DNA of 22,024 nt from a bacterium (GCA_030426445.1 JAUHYS010000006.1:1-22024), one strand, 5' to 3'. Positions 7,315 through 15,670 are shown, counted from the stretch's first letter. Made by a program: numbers and translations. The notes: generated by a model from the sequence alone, not told the origin.

Positions 7315-8901
7315 TTGAAAGTTTTAGTTAGTGATAAACTCAGCGAACATGGACTCAATATTTTAAATGCTTGCTCCGAAATACAAGTAGAAGTGCAAGC
7401 GGGTCTCAAACCCGAAGAACTCCAAAAAATTATCGGAGATTACGATGCTCTGATCATTCGTTCTGGAACCACGGTCGACGAAGCTTTGATTGCAGCTGCG
7501 GATAAATTAAAAGTTATCGGAAGGGCAGGGATCGGCGTAGATAATGTTGATCTGCAAGCGGCTAGCAAAAAAGGCATCATCGTCGAAAACACACCGAGCG
7601 GCAATGCAGTCACTACAGCAGAGCACGCCATTGCCATGTTATTTGCAGTCTCACGCATGATTCCTCAAGCGACCATGTCGATGAAACAAAGTCTTTGGGA
7701 AAAGAAAAAATTCATGGGCCGCGAGTTATGTAATAAAAATTTAGGTATTGTCGGAGTCGGCAATATCGGAAAAATTGTTGCCGATCGCGCTTTAGGTCTC
7801 AAAATGAAAGTGCTGGGCTATGATCCTTTCTTAAGTCCAGAAGCGGCTAGCAAAATGGGGATTGAACTTGTAGACCTCGAGACTTTATTTAAAAAAGCAG
7901 ACTATATTACAACTCATGTGCCTCTTAATGATAAGACGAAGGGGTTAATCAATGCGGCAGCCTTCGAAAAAATGAAAGAGGGTGTTTATATTGTTAACTG
8001 CGCAAGAGGTGGCATTGTTAACGAAAAAGACCTACTCGTTGCTTTAGAGTCAGGCAAAGTGGGCGGCGCTGCTTTGGATGTGTTTGAGCAAGAACCTCCT
8101 CAAGAAAACGACCCTCTCATTCAACACCCTAAGGTTGTTTGCACGCCTCATTTAGGAGCCTCCACCGACGAGGCTCAAGTCAATGTTGCGGTTCAAGTCG
8201 CCGAACAAATCGTCGATTATTTGACGAAGGGCGAGATACGCAATGCGGTTAACTTCCCTTCTATTTCTGCAGAGCTTGCAAAAGTCCTCAAGCCTTACTT
8301 TGAACTTTGTGAAAAAGTGGGTTTATTACAAGGTCATTTCTTAGAAGCCAGTCCGCAAAGCATTAAAATCGAGTACAGTGGCGAACTCACGAATTACCCT
8401 CTCGCACCTTTGACGACTTGTGTTTTAAAAGGCGTGTTAGAAACAGTATTAAGTGATGTTGGTGTCAACTATGTAAACTCTCCTCTCTTAGCTAAAGAGA
8501 GAGGCATTAAAGTGGTTGAATCTAAGGTCAGCGAAAGCGAAAATTTTACGAGTTTAGTTAAAGTCACAATAGAAACCGAAAAAGGAAATTGTTGCATCGC
8601 TGGAACTATTTTCGGAACCCATAACCCGCGCATTGTTCGAGTCAATGACTTCTTCTTAGAATTTGTTCCTCAAGGCCATACCTTGTTGATTAGCAATATT
8701 GATAAACCTGGAGTGATTGGTAGCATCGGTAATTTGCTCGGAGAAAATAAAATTAACATTTCTCGTATGCAGTTAGGTCTGAGTCAGTCTTCCTCCGAGG
8801 CCTTGTCTTTTTATAATGTAGATTCTGCCATAGGAGACGATGTCATGAAAAAAATTGAAGCATTGCCTAATATTATTTCTGCAAAATCTTTTAAACTATA
8901 A
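7315..8901 (+). CDS. serA: D-3-phosphoglycerate dehydrogenase
   Basis: This 528-residue enzyme catalyses the first step of serine synthesis, NAD-dependent oxidation of 3-phosphoglycerate. It is the long (type I-like) form. It has an N-terminal substrate/NAD core with IGRAGIGVDNVD, the Rossmann loop GIVGVGNIGK, the NCARGGIV segment and the catalytic-histidine motif TPHLGAST. An intervening domain and a C-terminal ACT domain (LLISNIDKPGVIGSIGNLL) follow; ACT domains bind serine for feedback inhibition in many homologues. The start is TTG at 7315, chosen because AAAGGAA lies 6 bases upstream and the family begins with MKVLVSD. It probably shares a transcript with the upstream aminotransferase. 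Confidence 0.95.
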   Translation: MKVLVSDKLSEHGLNILNACSEIQVEVQAGLKPEELQKIIGDYDALIIRSGTTVDEALIAAADKLKVIGRAGIGVDNVDLQAASKKGIIVENTPSGNAVTTAEHAIAMLFAVSRMIPQATMSMKQSLWEKKKFMGRELCNKNLGIVGVGNIGKIVADRALGLKMKVLGYDPFLSPEAASKMGIELVDLETLFKKADYITTHVPLNDKTKGLINAAAFEKMKEGVYIVNCARGGIVNEKDLLVALESGKVGGAALDVFEQEPPQENDPLIQHPKVVCTPHLGASTDEAQVNVAVQVAEQIVDYLTKGEIRNAVNFPSISAELAKVLKPYFELCEKVGLLQGHFLEASPQSIKIEYSGELTNYPLAPLTTCVLKGVLETVLSDVGVNYVNSPLLAKERGIKVVESKVSESENFTSLVKVTIETEKGNCCIAGTIFGTHNPRIVRVNDFFLEFVPQGHTLLISNIDKPGVIGSIGNLLGENKINISRMQLGLSQSSSEALSFYNVDSAIGDDVMKKIEALPNIISAKSFKL

Positions 8902-8920
8902 TTTCACAACGCCCCCTGTG

Positions 8921-8946
8921 TCCCCCTCTTCGTTTTAAGAGGGGGA
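8921..8946. terminator. Strong GC stem-loop between serA and purA
   Basis: TCCCCCTCTT (8921-8930) pairs perfectly with AAGAGGGGGA (8937-8946) around a six-base loop. There is no T-run on either side, so this is not a textbook intrinsic terminator. It may slow transcription, protect the serA mRNA 3' end or separate serA from purA. Confidence 0.45.
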
Positions 8947-9007
8947 ACAATGTATCAAGCTTATATAAATGCAAACGAAGGGTGTGAAAGGTAAAAAAAA
9001 ATTAAAG

Positions 9008-10291
9008 ATGAATAAAATTATTTTAGGAACTCAATGGGGCGACGAAGGCAAGGGCAAAATCGTCGATTATTTTAGTGCAAAAATGGATGTCGTTGCTCGC
9101 TTTCAGGGTGGCAATAATGCAGGACATACACTAGTCATTAACGGTAAAAAAAGTATTCTTCATTTAATTCCTTCGGGCATTTTTCATAAAAATAAAGTCT
9201 GCATCATCGGAAATGGTGTGGTCCTCGACCCAGAAATCCTCATGGAAGAAATCGATCAGCTCAAAAAAGTAAAAGCAATTGGTTCTGCTAAACAACTTCG
9301 GATTAGCGAGCGCGCCCATGTCATCATGCCTTATCATAAGATGATTGATAAGCTGCGTGAAGAATCCAAGGGCAAAAATAAAATTGGGACGACGGGGCGG
9401 GGCATTGGTCCTTGCTACGAAGATAAGGTTTCGCGTCAAGGCATCCGTGTCCATGATTTGATTAATCCAAGACAGTTAGAAAAAAAACTCAAAGCCATTC
9501 TGCCCTATAAAAATAATTATTTAAAAAAGCTCTATCAAGCAAAAGGATTGGGACTTCAAACTTTATTAAAAAAATACAATGCTTTAGGAAAAAAGCTCAA
9601 ACCTTTTGTCGAAGATACGACCGAATTGATTTGGGATTTGATGCAGAAAAAAAAGTCCATTCTTTTTGAGGGAGCTCAAGGGACTTCCCTCGATATCGAT
9701 CACGGAACCTACCCCTATGTGACTTCGAGCAATACGGTTTCGGGCTATGCCGCTTGCGGAACCGGAGTGGGCGTCAAACAAATTCATGACATTATTGGGA
9801 TTGCAAAAGCTTATACGACTCGCGTGGGCGACGGTCCTTTTCCGACAGAACTTAAAGACAAAACCGGAGAGTATTTACGAGACAAGGGGCACGAGTTTGG
9901 ATCCACGACAGGGCGAACGCGGCGCTGTGGTTGGCTCGATTTAGTGGTGATTCGGCATTCGCAGTTGGTCAATGGTTTGACTTCTTTGATTTTAACTAAA
10001 CTGGATGTGCTCAGCGGCCTCAAACAAATTAAAGTCTGCGTGGGCTATCGTTTGGGTTCAAAAAAGCTCCAAGCTTTGCCGGCATGTGCGGATGCTTTAG
10101 AAAAACTCAAGCCGGTTTATAAAAGCTTTCCTGGTTGGGAAGAAGACATTACCCAAATCAAACAATTTAAAAAGCTGCCTAAAAATTGCCAAAGCTTTAT
10201 TAAGCAAATTGAGAAGGCTTTAAACTTGCCCATTATCTCGGTATCGGTGGGCCCGGATCGTGAGCAGCAAATTATGATCAAGAAGGGTTGA
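9008..10291 (+). CDS. purA: Adenylosuccinate synthetase
   Basis: This 427-residue enzyme joins IMP and aspartate with GTP hydrolysis in the first committed step of AMP synthesis. It shows the GTP-binding loop QWGDEGKGKIVD with Asp12, NNAGHT with the catalytic-pair His40, GTTGRGIGPCYEDK, GTYPYVTSSN, and STTGRTRRCGWLD near the GTP/IMP sites. The frame is open to an upstream ATG at 8969, but the family starts right before the glycine loop. ATG 9008 (MNKIILGTQW) is therefore preferred, although its ribosome-binding site is weak (GAAAGG about 16 bases upstream). The stop codon abuts the 3' end of the tRNA-Leu fragment on the other strand, which marks the prophage boundary. Confidence 0.95.
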   Translation: MNKIILGTQWGDEGKGKIVDYFSAKMDVVARFQGGNNAGHTLVINGKKSILHLIPSGIFHKNKVCIIGNGVVLDPEILMEEIDQLKKVKAIGSAKQLRISERAHVIMPYHKMIDKLREESKGKNKIGTTGRGIGPCYEDKVSRQGIRVHDLINPRQLEKKLKAILPYKNNYLKKLYQAKGLGLQTLLKKYNALGKKLKPFVEDTTELIWDLMQKKKSILFEGAQGTSLDIDHGTYPYVTSSNTVSGYAACGTGVGVKQIHDIIGIAKAYTTRVGDGPFPTELKDKTGEYLRDKGHEFGSTTGRTRRCGWLDLVVIRHSQLVNGLTSLILTKLDVLSGLKQIKVCVGYRLGSKKLQALPACADALEKLKPVYKSFPGWEEDITQIKQFKKLPKNCQSFIKQIEKALNLPIISVSVGPDREQQIMIKKG

Positions 10292-10343
10292 TGCGAGAGG
10301 GGGGACTTGAACCCCCACAAGGTTGCCCTCACTAGAACCTGAA
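10292..10343 (-). tRNA. 3' fragment of tRNA-Leu (CAG), prophage attachment site
   Basis: Read on the minus strand, 10343-10292 gives the 3' part of a leucine tRNA. It contains the anticodon loop TTCAGGT (anticodon CAG), the 3' anticodon stem TCTAG, a class II variable arm AGG-GCAA-CCT, the T arm GGGGG TTCAAGT CCCCC, and the acceptor strand CTCTCGC with discriminator A. No matching 5' acceptor strand (GCGAGAG) or D arm lies on the other side, so this is not a working tRNA. Such 3' fragments are left at the far junction when an element integrates into a tRNA gene and rebuilds the tRNA at its other end. No CCA is encoded. Confidence 0.85.
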
Positions 10344-10413
10344 TCTGAATAGGGCCCTACCATAATAATAAAATCAATAACTTAGCTAATCAAAAAACTC
10401 CAAAAAAGCCTTC

Positions 10414-10435
10414 ATTGACCCCCCTGGGGGTCAAT
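10414..10435. repeat. Perfect 10-bp inverted repeat upstream of the first phage gene
   Basis: ATTGACCCCC (10414-10423) and GGGGGTCAAT (10426-10435) are perfect complements separated only by CT. With such a small centre it fits a protein operator better than an RNA hairpin, and no T-run follows. It lies 49 bases before the first phage gene and 71 bases inside the attachment fragment. No clear promoter boxes were found around it. Confidence 0.6.
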
Positions 10436-10483
10436 AACTTCTGGATTTGTGCGCCTGCAAAATAACAAAAAAAAGGAATTATA

Positions 10484-10843
10484 ATGAACGAAATATTGCA
10501 TTCATTAAAAGATAAAATCTCAAAAAACCCAAACGATGGATTCGTTGAAAACTTTAAATCATGCTCTGGTGTCGAATGTTTTCAAGGGACAGAAAGAAAA
10601 AAATATCAGGGATTTATTTTTGAATCCATATCGGAATGGGAGGCTAAAATTGACCCTGAGTTTGATCAAAAAGTTGAATGCGTAAATCCTTATTCAGAAA
10701 GTAAGAAATCGATTCTTTGGCATAGAGATTCAGACCGTACGATCCTGAAATTGGACGAAGTTCCAGATCACATCGACTCTGAAATGCCAGAGTTCAATAC
10801 TTATCGAACAGACATTTGCATGTTTGTCATTCAAGGTCAGTAG
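10484..10843 (+). CDS. Hypothetical phage protein with an in-frame amber before a short tail
   Basis: This 119-residue soluble, acidic protein is unlike any family I recognise. AAAAGGAATT lies about 5 bases before the ATG, a good ribosome-binding site. There is no signal peptide or membrane segment; the middle holds many aromatic and charged residues (WEAKIDPEFDQKVECVNPY). The frame ends at TAG (10841-10843), but the same frame then runs on for 17 sense codons (DFDIVVDKLITANKKEE) to TAA at 10895-10897, five bases before the next gene. The original protein was probably about 137 residues, and the amber is either a mutation or a read-through site. Neighbouring phage genes use TAG as a normal stop. 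Confidence 0.65.
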   Translation: MNEILHSLKDKISKNPNDGFVENFKSCSGVECFQGTERKKYQGFIFESISEWEAKIDPEFDQKVECVNPYSESKKSILWHRDSDRTILKLDEVPDHIDSEMPEFNTYRTDICMFVIQGQ

Positions 10844-10902
10844 GATTTTGATATCGTTGTTGATAAATTAATTACAGCGAATAAAAAAGAAGAGTAATCT
10901 CT

Positions 10903-12165
10903 ATGCAAATTTCTGTCTTAGACTTTGAAATAAAAAAAATAGATTACAGGAAACTGAAGCCCATTCAAGGTAATCTAAAAGACTTGAAAACGGATAATTA
11001 TAATAGGCTTAAAAAGTCTTTTGCTGAAAAGGGTATGTTTGTTCCTATATACGTTTGGAAGGACAACGATGATTATTTAATATTGGATGGTCACGGACGT
11101 GAAAGGCTCTTCTCAAAAGAAAAAGCCTCTTTTGTTGATTCAACAGGAGTTAAAACTCACGAAGTTCCTTGCCTTGTCATTCCTGCTGAAAATCTAAAAG
11201 ATGCTAAAGAAAAGCTACTGATTATTAGCAGTCAATATCAAACAGTAACCCAAGAAGGTTTTGATGAGTTTGTGATAGACATAGATGAAGGCTGGCTAAA
11301 TGAAACAGTCAATTTCGATGGGCTATTTCAAGTTGAGGAGAATGAAAAAATAATTGAAGGGCTTAGTGATCCAGATGATGTTCCTAATGCTCCGAAAGAA
11401 GCAAAGACCAAGCCAGGGGACTTTTATCAGTTAGGAGAACATCGATTGTTATGCGGTGACTCAACAAACATGTCAGATGTCCAAAAATTGATGGATAGTG
11501 AAAAAGCTGACTTTGTTTTTACAGACCCTCCTTATAACATTGATTATGATTTTTCTCAAAATGGAATGGTTCAGACAGGGCAAAGGAAAGCCAAGTTTGA
11601 TAAAATTAAAAATGACAAGATGAGCAGTGAGGATTTTGATAAATTTATTTACTCAGTATTCGAAAATTTAGATTTTTTTATGAAGGAGGGTGCTTCTTTT
11701 TATATTTCTGCAGGAAGGGATAGTACTCAGACATTCAATAAAATTTTGTTGCAACAAGGGTTTCACGTCTCTCAGTGGCTTATTTGGGTTAAGGAGAACT
11801 TTAACATTTCTCGACTTTCGTATCATCCTCGTTTTGAAGTCATCACATACGGATGGAAAAAGGGTAAAGCTCACTCCTGGCATGGAGGCAGGTCTCTTTC
11901 AGATGTCCTTGAATATAATCGAAATAAAAATGCTGTGCATCCAACACAAAAACCCATTGAGCTTTTAAAATTTCTAATGACTAACAGTAGCTCTTCAGGA
12001 GATATTGTCTTGGACTTATTTGGTGGGTCAGGGTCGACTTTAATTGCATGTGAGCAGACTCAAAGAAAATCAAGGTTGATGGAAATTGACCCCATCTATT
12101 GCGACGTTATTGTTGAAAGATGGGAAAATTTCACAGGAAAGAAAGCGGAGTCATCCCGTGGATAA
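10903..12165 (+). CDS. ParB-domain plus DNA adenine/cytosine-N4 methyltransferase
   Basis: This 420-residue protein is of a type common in phages. Residues about 12-95 form a ParB/sulfiredoxin-like domain (LKKSFAEKGMFVPIYV followed by ILDGHGRERL). Residues about 170-410 form a class I S-adenosylmethionine-dependent methyltransferase with the catalytic motif DPPY (208-211) before the cofactor motif DLFGGSGST (371-379), the order of beta-class amino-methyltransferases. HPTQKPIELL (346-355) is also typical. No restriction enzyme is nearby, so it probably modifies phage DNA to evade host restriction or affects packaging or regulation. The ATG is 5 bases after the end of the extended upstream frame. 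The target sequence cannot be predicted. Confidence 0.9.
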   Translation: MQISVLDFEIKKIDYRKLKPIQGNLKDLKTDNYNRLKKSFAEKGMFVPIYVWKDNDDYLILDGHGRERLFSKEKASFVDSTGVKTHEVPCLVIPAENLKDAKEKLLIISSQYQTVTQEGFDEFVIDIDEGWLNETVNFDGLFQVEENEKIIEGLSDPDDVPNAPKEAKTKPGDFYQLGEHRLLCGDSTNMSDVQKLMDSEKADFVFTDPPYNIDYDFSQNGMVQTGQRKAKFDKIKNDKMSSEDFDKFIYSVFENLDFFMKEGASFYISAGRDSTQTFNKILLQQGFHVSQWLIWVKENFNISRLSYHPRFEVITYGWKKGKAHSWHGGRSLSDVLEYNRNKNAVHPTQKPIELLKFLMTNSSSSGDIVLDLFGGSGSTLIACEQTQRKSRLMEIDPIYCDVIVERWENFTGKKAESSRG

Positions 12166-12376
12166 GTACGAAAGAGAAATAGTGAAGTTTACCGAGAGCT
12201 TGAAAGAAAAAATGCTTTGCAAATATCGGCAGGGAAAAATTGAGCATGGTGGAGAACCCACTCAAATAGACCCTCAAAAAGAAATACACGCAGAAGTACT
12301 GGATATTTTAAACTATCATCTCATATCCAAGGTTAATGATGAAAGAGAATCGAAAAATACTATGTCCTCGTTGTAG
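12158..12376 (+). CDS. Small hypothetical phage protein
   Basis: This predicted 72-residue protein starts at GTG 12158, where GGAG (12147-12150) lies 7 bases upstream and the start overlaps the end of the methyltransferase gene. An in-frame ATG at 12086 lies deep inside the methyltransferase gene and is unlikely. The sequence is charged and helical (REIVKFTESLKEKMLCKYRQ) with EIHAEVLDILNYHLI near the end, loosely like small MazG-like phage proteins. I do not assign a function. It overlaps the following zinc-ribbon gene by about 40 bases. Confidence 0.55.
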   Translation: MDKYEREIVKFTESLKEKMLCKYRQGKIEHGGEPTQIDPQKEIHAEVLDILNYHLISKVNDERESKNTMSSL

Positions 12377-12548
12377 CTCATCAAAGTATGATATGAAGAT
12401 CAATGGAGACAAACGTTGTTTAAAATGTGGTCAAAAGTGGAACACTAAGGGTCGTATACAAAGTATTGATAGGAGATATAAGCCTGGTGATCCCAGAAGG
12501 CAGGAATATCAATTCGATTTACCGGTTGAGTCGTGGGGGTTGAATTGA
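12336..12548 (+). CDS. Small zinc-ribbon protein
   Basis: This 70-residue protein contains two CxxC knuckles, CPRC (10-13) and CLKC (28-31), spaced 14 residues apart in a classic zinc ribbon, followed by GQKW. Similar ribbons occur in small phage proteins and at the N-termini of transposases and transcription factors. Two ATG codons occur in tandem at 12336 and 12339; AAGG (12329-12332) favours the second by spacing. The rest is basic and rich in Arg, Lys and Gly. Its place before terminase suggests a phage DNA-binding or regulatory role, but that is inference. Confidence 0.6.
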   Translation: MMKENRKILCPRCSSSKYDMKINGDKRCLKCGQKWNTKGRIQSIDRRYKPGDPRRQEYQFDLPVESWGLN

Positions 12549-13093
12549 CTGTGAAGCAAAAAGGCAGACCCAAGGTTACAAAACCTCCATTGAAGACAGC
12601 TAAAAAGTCCTTATTGGGCCCTAAATCAAATGGCAAACGTAAAAGCGAGAGGAGTATTGCTTACGAAATTGTCGATAAAAACTTTGGAACCCTTCAAGTG
12701 CGTAAGACAGCCAATGCCTGGTGGAAGGAATCTGGTAAAGTTCGGTCTCTTATTGATGCTTGTAAAATGGACTGTAACGTCCTGGAAGCCTGTTTTTATG
12801 CGGGTATTAGCGAAGAGCAGTACTATTACTTCTGTGAGGTCCATCCAGAGTTTTACGGTATAAAAAGCCTTCTTAATTCTTACCCATGCTTCAAGGCCAG
12901 GTCGACGGTAGTTAAGAACCTTTCAGACCCAAAACTCGCTTTATCTTACCTAGAAAGAAAGAATAAGCAGGAGTTCAGTCCAAGGCAGGAGCATACTGGT
13001 GCCGGAGGAAAAGACCTTATTCCTAATCGGTACAGCCAAATGACAGATGAAGAACTTCAAGCGGAGTATCAAAAGCGATGCTTAACAGACTAG
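12533..13093 (+). CDS. terS: Probable terminase small subunit
   Basis: The protein of up to 186 residues lies immediately before and overlaps the large terminase gene, the usual position of the DNA-recognition subunit. After a basic Lys/Gly/Pro tail (residues 1-45), a helical region (VRSLIDACKMDCNVLEACFYAGISEEQYYYF) resembles the helix-turn-helix domain of small terminases. The end, MTDEELQAEYQKR, is also typical. GTG 12533 is the first start; GTG 12551, six codons later, is equally possible and would lie just past the stop of the preceding gene. Assignment rests on position and the helix-turn-helix-like segment rather than on strong motif identity. Confidence 0.7.
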   Translation: MGVELTVKQKGRPKVTKPPLKTAKKSLLGPKSNGKRKSERSIAYEIVDKNFGTLQVRKTANAWWKESGKVRSLIDACKMDCNVLEACFYAGISEEQYYYFCEVHPEFYGIKSLLNSYPCFKARSTVVKNLSDPKLALSYLERKNKQEFSPRQEHTGAGGKDLIPNRYSQMTDEELQAEYQKRCLTD

Positions 13094-14568
13094 AGATAAA
13101 GGATCGTCTAGAACTGGAAGATGAGGTTGAAAAGAGGCGTTGTGAGAAATCTTACTATGAATTTTTCAAACGCTCATGGCAGGAGCTCGAACCTCACACT
13201 CCCCTTAAAGATAACTGGCATATCAAATATTTGTGTAATATTCTTCAAGTAGAAGTTGAAAGAATTGTAAGACGCGAACTAAAGACAACTGACTTAATTG
13301 TTAATATTCCTCCACGCTCAGCGAAGAGCTATATTCACTCAATCACCCTTTGCCCGTGGGCTTGGACTCGCTTTCCTCATCTAAAATTTATTAACTCCTC
13401 TCACTCAAAAGATCTGGCCATCGATCATTGTGTTGAAGGTCGCGATCTAATTAATTCAGATTGGTATCAGGGGCATTGGGGAGAAATTTTCCAGCTCTCA
13501 AGTGATCAGAACGTTAAGAGTCACTACAAGAATAACAAAGGTGGCAGAAGAATGGCTTTTAGTGTTGGTTCACCTCCCACGGGAAAGGGAGCCGATATCA
13601 TTGTTGCCGATGATTTGCTCGATCCTGAAAAAGCTGAGTCAGATACTGAAAGACAAAATGCCAATAGGCACTTTGATGACACGCTTTCAAACCGTCTCAA
13701 TGATCAAGAAACGGGACTCATTATTGTTGTCATGCAGAGGCTACATGAAGACGATGTCACTGGCCATATTTTAAAAAAGTCTTCTGATTCCTATCGAAAG
13801 ATTTGTTTACCCGCTGAATATGATGAAGAGGTCATTAATCCACCCAAGCTAAAAAAGTATTATAAAGATGGTTTATTTTTCAAAGAGCGCTTTAGTTTAA
13901 GGTTTCTAAAAAAGCTCAAAGAGAAGATGTCTAGTAGAGCCATGGCTGGGCAGTATCAACAAAGGCCTGCTGCAGCCGAAGGAAACATTTTTAAGCGAGA
14001 GTGGTGGCAGTTTTATCGTCGTCATGAGCTGCCTGATGATCTCGAAAATCAAGCCTTATCCTGGGATCTATCTTTTAAAGAAAAAAGCCATAACGATTGG
14101 GTTGTAGGACTAGCGGGAGCTAAGAAAGACGGAAAGCTTTACGTTCTTGGCCGTCTCAAGCGCCATATGGGCCTTAGTGAAACTTTAAAAGCTATTGTTG
14201 AGCTCATGTCCCTTTATCCCAAAGCAAAGCGCGTGTGGGTTGAGGATAAGGCAAACGGGCCTGCTGTTCTTGATGTTCTCAAAAGGCATTTTCCTGGAAT
14301 GATTGCGGTTAATCCTAAAGGATCCAAAACAGAGCGAGCTCATGCCGTCACCTACATTGTGGAATCAGGCAATGTTTTTTTACCTCACCCCGACGAGGCC
14401 CCTTGGGTTGAAGACTTTATCAATGAGCTAAGTTCGTTCCCAAATGCAACTCATGATGACCAGGTCGATGCTTTTACACAGTTGCTATCGCAGTTCTATG
14501 ACAAGAGGGTAGAGGAATTGCGCAAGTTAAAAGAGGCGATGGATGGTTCTATCTTTTTAAGAGGGTAG
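13078..14568 (+). CDS. terL: Terminase large subunit
   Basis: This 496-residue phage DNA-packaging motor has an N-terminal ATPase and a C-terminal nuclease. The Walker A-like loop is NIPPRSAKS (76-84) with the unusual spacing common in terminases; Walker B is DIIVADD (173-179). The nuclease domain of RNase H fold shows SWDLSF with Asp330, WVEDKANGP with Asp390 and HDDQVDAF with Asp460, Asp461 and Asp464 as likely metal ligands. The motif GQYQQRPAAAEGNIFKREWW around residue 300 joins the domains and is typical of this terminase group. The start overlaps terS by 16 bases. The last 12 bases overlap tail-to-tail with a gene on the other strand. The gene appears intact. Confidence 0.94.
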   Translation: MLNRLEIKDRLELEDEVEKRRCEKSYYEFFKRSWQELEPHTPLKDNWHIKYLCNILQVEVERIVRRELKTTDLIVNIPPRSAKSYIHSITLCPWAWTRFPHLKFINSSHSKDLAIDHCVEGRDLINSDWYQGHWGEIFQLSSDQNVKSHYKNNKGGRRMAFSVGSPPTGKGADIIVADDLLDPEKAESDTERQNANRHFDDTLSNRLNDQETGLIIVVMQRLHEDDVTGHILKKSSDSYRKICLPAEYDEEVINPPKLKKYYKDGLFFKERFSLRFLKKLKEKMSSRAMAGQYQQRPAAAEGNIFKREWWQFYRRHELPDDLENQALSWDLSFKEKSHNDWVVGLAGAKKDGKLYVLGRLKRHMGLSETLKAIVELMSLYPKAKRVWVEDKANGPAVLDVLKRHFPGMIAVNPKGSKTERAHAVTYIVESGNVFLPHPDEAPWVEDFINELSSFPNATHDDQVDAFTQLLSQFYDKRVEELRKLKEAMDGSIFLRG

Positions 14569-14778
14569 AGGTGGATATTTTGATTCTTCCACATAAATAT
14601 CCGTATGCTGATTAAGGGTATCTTGTGGTAATTTTTCTATTAATTTAGCTGAGTGCCTTTTTTGTTGCTCTATGTAGTGAAAAACTAACTTTTTGGGATC
14701 ATGACCAAACTCGGATGATATTTCATGTCGAACTTTCCGAATAGCTTGGATTGTAGAATCTTTTTTCATTTTTTTCAC
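14557..14778 (-). CDS. Putative small antitoxin of the PIN-domain cassette
   Basis: This protein of up to 73 residues starts at GTG 14778, overlapping the PIN gene stop, or at ATG 14769 (GGAGAG about 9 bases upstream). The body, DSTIQAIRKVRHEISSEFGH then a helical region with QQKRHSAKLIEKLP, matches the general pattern of small proteins (DPIVEEVRxIRxE...FxxD...KxxxRKV) that sit beside PIN toxins of this type. It most likely neutralises the PIN protein. Its stop lies within the last codons of terL on the other strand, so the cassette abuts the phage gene very closely. Partner role is inferred from linkage. Confidence 0.65.
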   Translation of the reverse strand: MKKMKKDSTIQAIRKVRHEISSEFGHDPKKLVFHYIEQQKRHSAKLIEKLPQDTLNQHTDIYVEESKYPPLPS

Positions 14779-15248
14779 TCTCCGTCAATTAGTTCTAAAG
14801 GAGTTACTAATTCAGGCGTAGCCAAACCTAGCATCATATTGATACGTCTAATATGCCCTAGTTTATTGGCATTTGCAAGGTGTTTACAATTCCATGTAAG
14901 CAGAAAATCACATTTATGAAATGAGGCAATAGCTAAATGAAGAGCATCACCGGTAGGGTCTGTAGGCATAACATGATGATTGATATATGTCTGAACAATT
15001 TCAATAATTTCCTCTGTAATCTGTAGTAATGGAATATCCTCTGCTAATTTAAGCGCCTTTTCACAGTTTGGGAATTTTGATCGGCTTAATTCTTCCAAAA
15101 CAGCCTCACTAGTAACTAACTGATAGTATTTAGAATGTTTATCCCACCAATCTTTAGACCAATTTTTACGAGCAAGCATCTCAGGTTCTTTTCTTACCTC
15201 AAAATAAAAGCTGGGAATAGTCGTTTCGATATAAATAGTTTTTTTCAT
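14775..15248 (-). CDS. PIN-domain protein, VapC-like probable toxin
   Basis: This 157-residue PIN-fold protein begins with IYIETTIPS, in which Glu8 stands at the usual first catalytic aspartate. It continues with VTSEAVLEEL (Glu52/53), DPTGDALHLAIA (Asp101) and CDFLLTWNCKHLAN (Asp114, Asn120), giving the expected set of acidic metal-binding residues. PIN toxins are RNases that cut tRNA, rRNA or mRNA. GGAAG lies 8 bases before the ATG. It follows the XRE regulator by 42 bases and overlaps the small partner gene, so the three form one minus-strand unit inside the phage packaging/head cluster. The exact target is unknown. Confidence 0.82.
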   Translation of the reverse strand: MKKTIYIETTIPSFYFEVRKEPEMLARKNWSKDWWDKHSKYYQLVTSEAVLEELSRSKFPNCEKALKLAEDIPLLQITEEIIEIVQTYINHHVMPTDPTGDALHLAIASFHKCDFLLTWNCKHLANANKLGHIRRINMMLGLATPELVTPLELIDGE

Positions 15249-15290
15249 AAAAAAGCTTCCATAACATCAAACAGAAAATACTTAGAGTTT

Positions 15291-15617
15291 TTAAATCACT
15301 ACGGACATTTCGCCATGTTTTTTATGAGTGGGTCTGACAGTTATTTCTACATCTTGTCCAAGGGTAATCAGAAAATCCATCAAACGTTCTACTGAAAAAG
15401 CTCCCGATTGACCACGCATGAGGCTAGATACATGAGGCTGCTTAATGCCAAGAAGCTTACCAGCTGCTACCTGAGTGAGACCACGCTCTTTAATGAGTTG
15501 ATAAATTTGTAACATGAGACGAGCTTTTAATTGTTCACGTTCTGGATTAGGAAAACCAAGATCAGAAAAAATATTGCCGCTACCCTTTTCAATGTTTGTT
15601 TTATTTTTTTTGTTCAT
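15291..15617 (-). CDS. XRE-family HigA-like antitoxin/regulator
   Basis: This 108-residue protein has an N-terminal GSGNIFSDLGFPN segment, a helix-turn-helix at about 46-68 (GLTQVAAGKLLGIKQPHVSSL) and the ending SVERLMDFLITLGQDVEITVRP. This is the layout of the HigA-like antitoxins that are normally paired with HigB/RelE toxins. ATG 15617 is chosen over 15659 because GTGAGG lies 8 bases upstream and the family starts there. No HigB-like gene is next to it; instead it heads a PIN-toxin unit. It probably binds the palindrome in its own promoter. This is either a regulator of the PIN pair or an orphan antitoxin captured by it. Confidence 0.8.
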   Translation of the reverse strand: MNKKNKTNIEKGSGNIFSDLGFPNPEREQLKARLMLQIYQLIKERGLTQVAAGKLLGIKQPHVSSLMRGQSGAFSVERLMDFLITLGQDVEITVRPTHKKHGEMSVVI

Positions 15618-15670
15618 ATTAATGACCTCACTCTCGATAATTTTTTTCAGCGGCATCAAGTTACTATAAT

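Noticed and set aside
12336..12548. Remnant of an insertion-sequence transposase (zinc-ribbon N-terminus).
   Set aside because: The frame is complete, overlaps both neighbours in phage-like fashion, and no other transposase parts are nearby.
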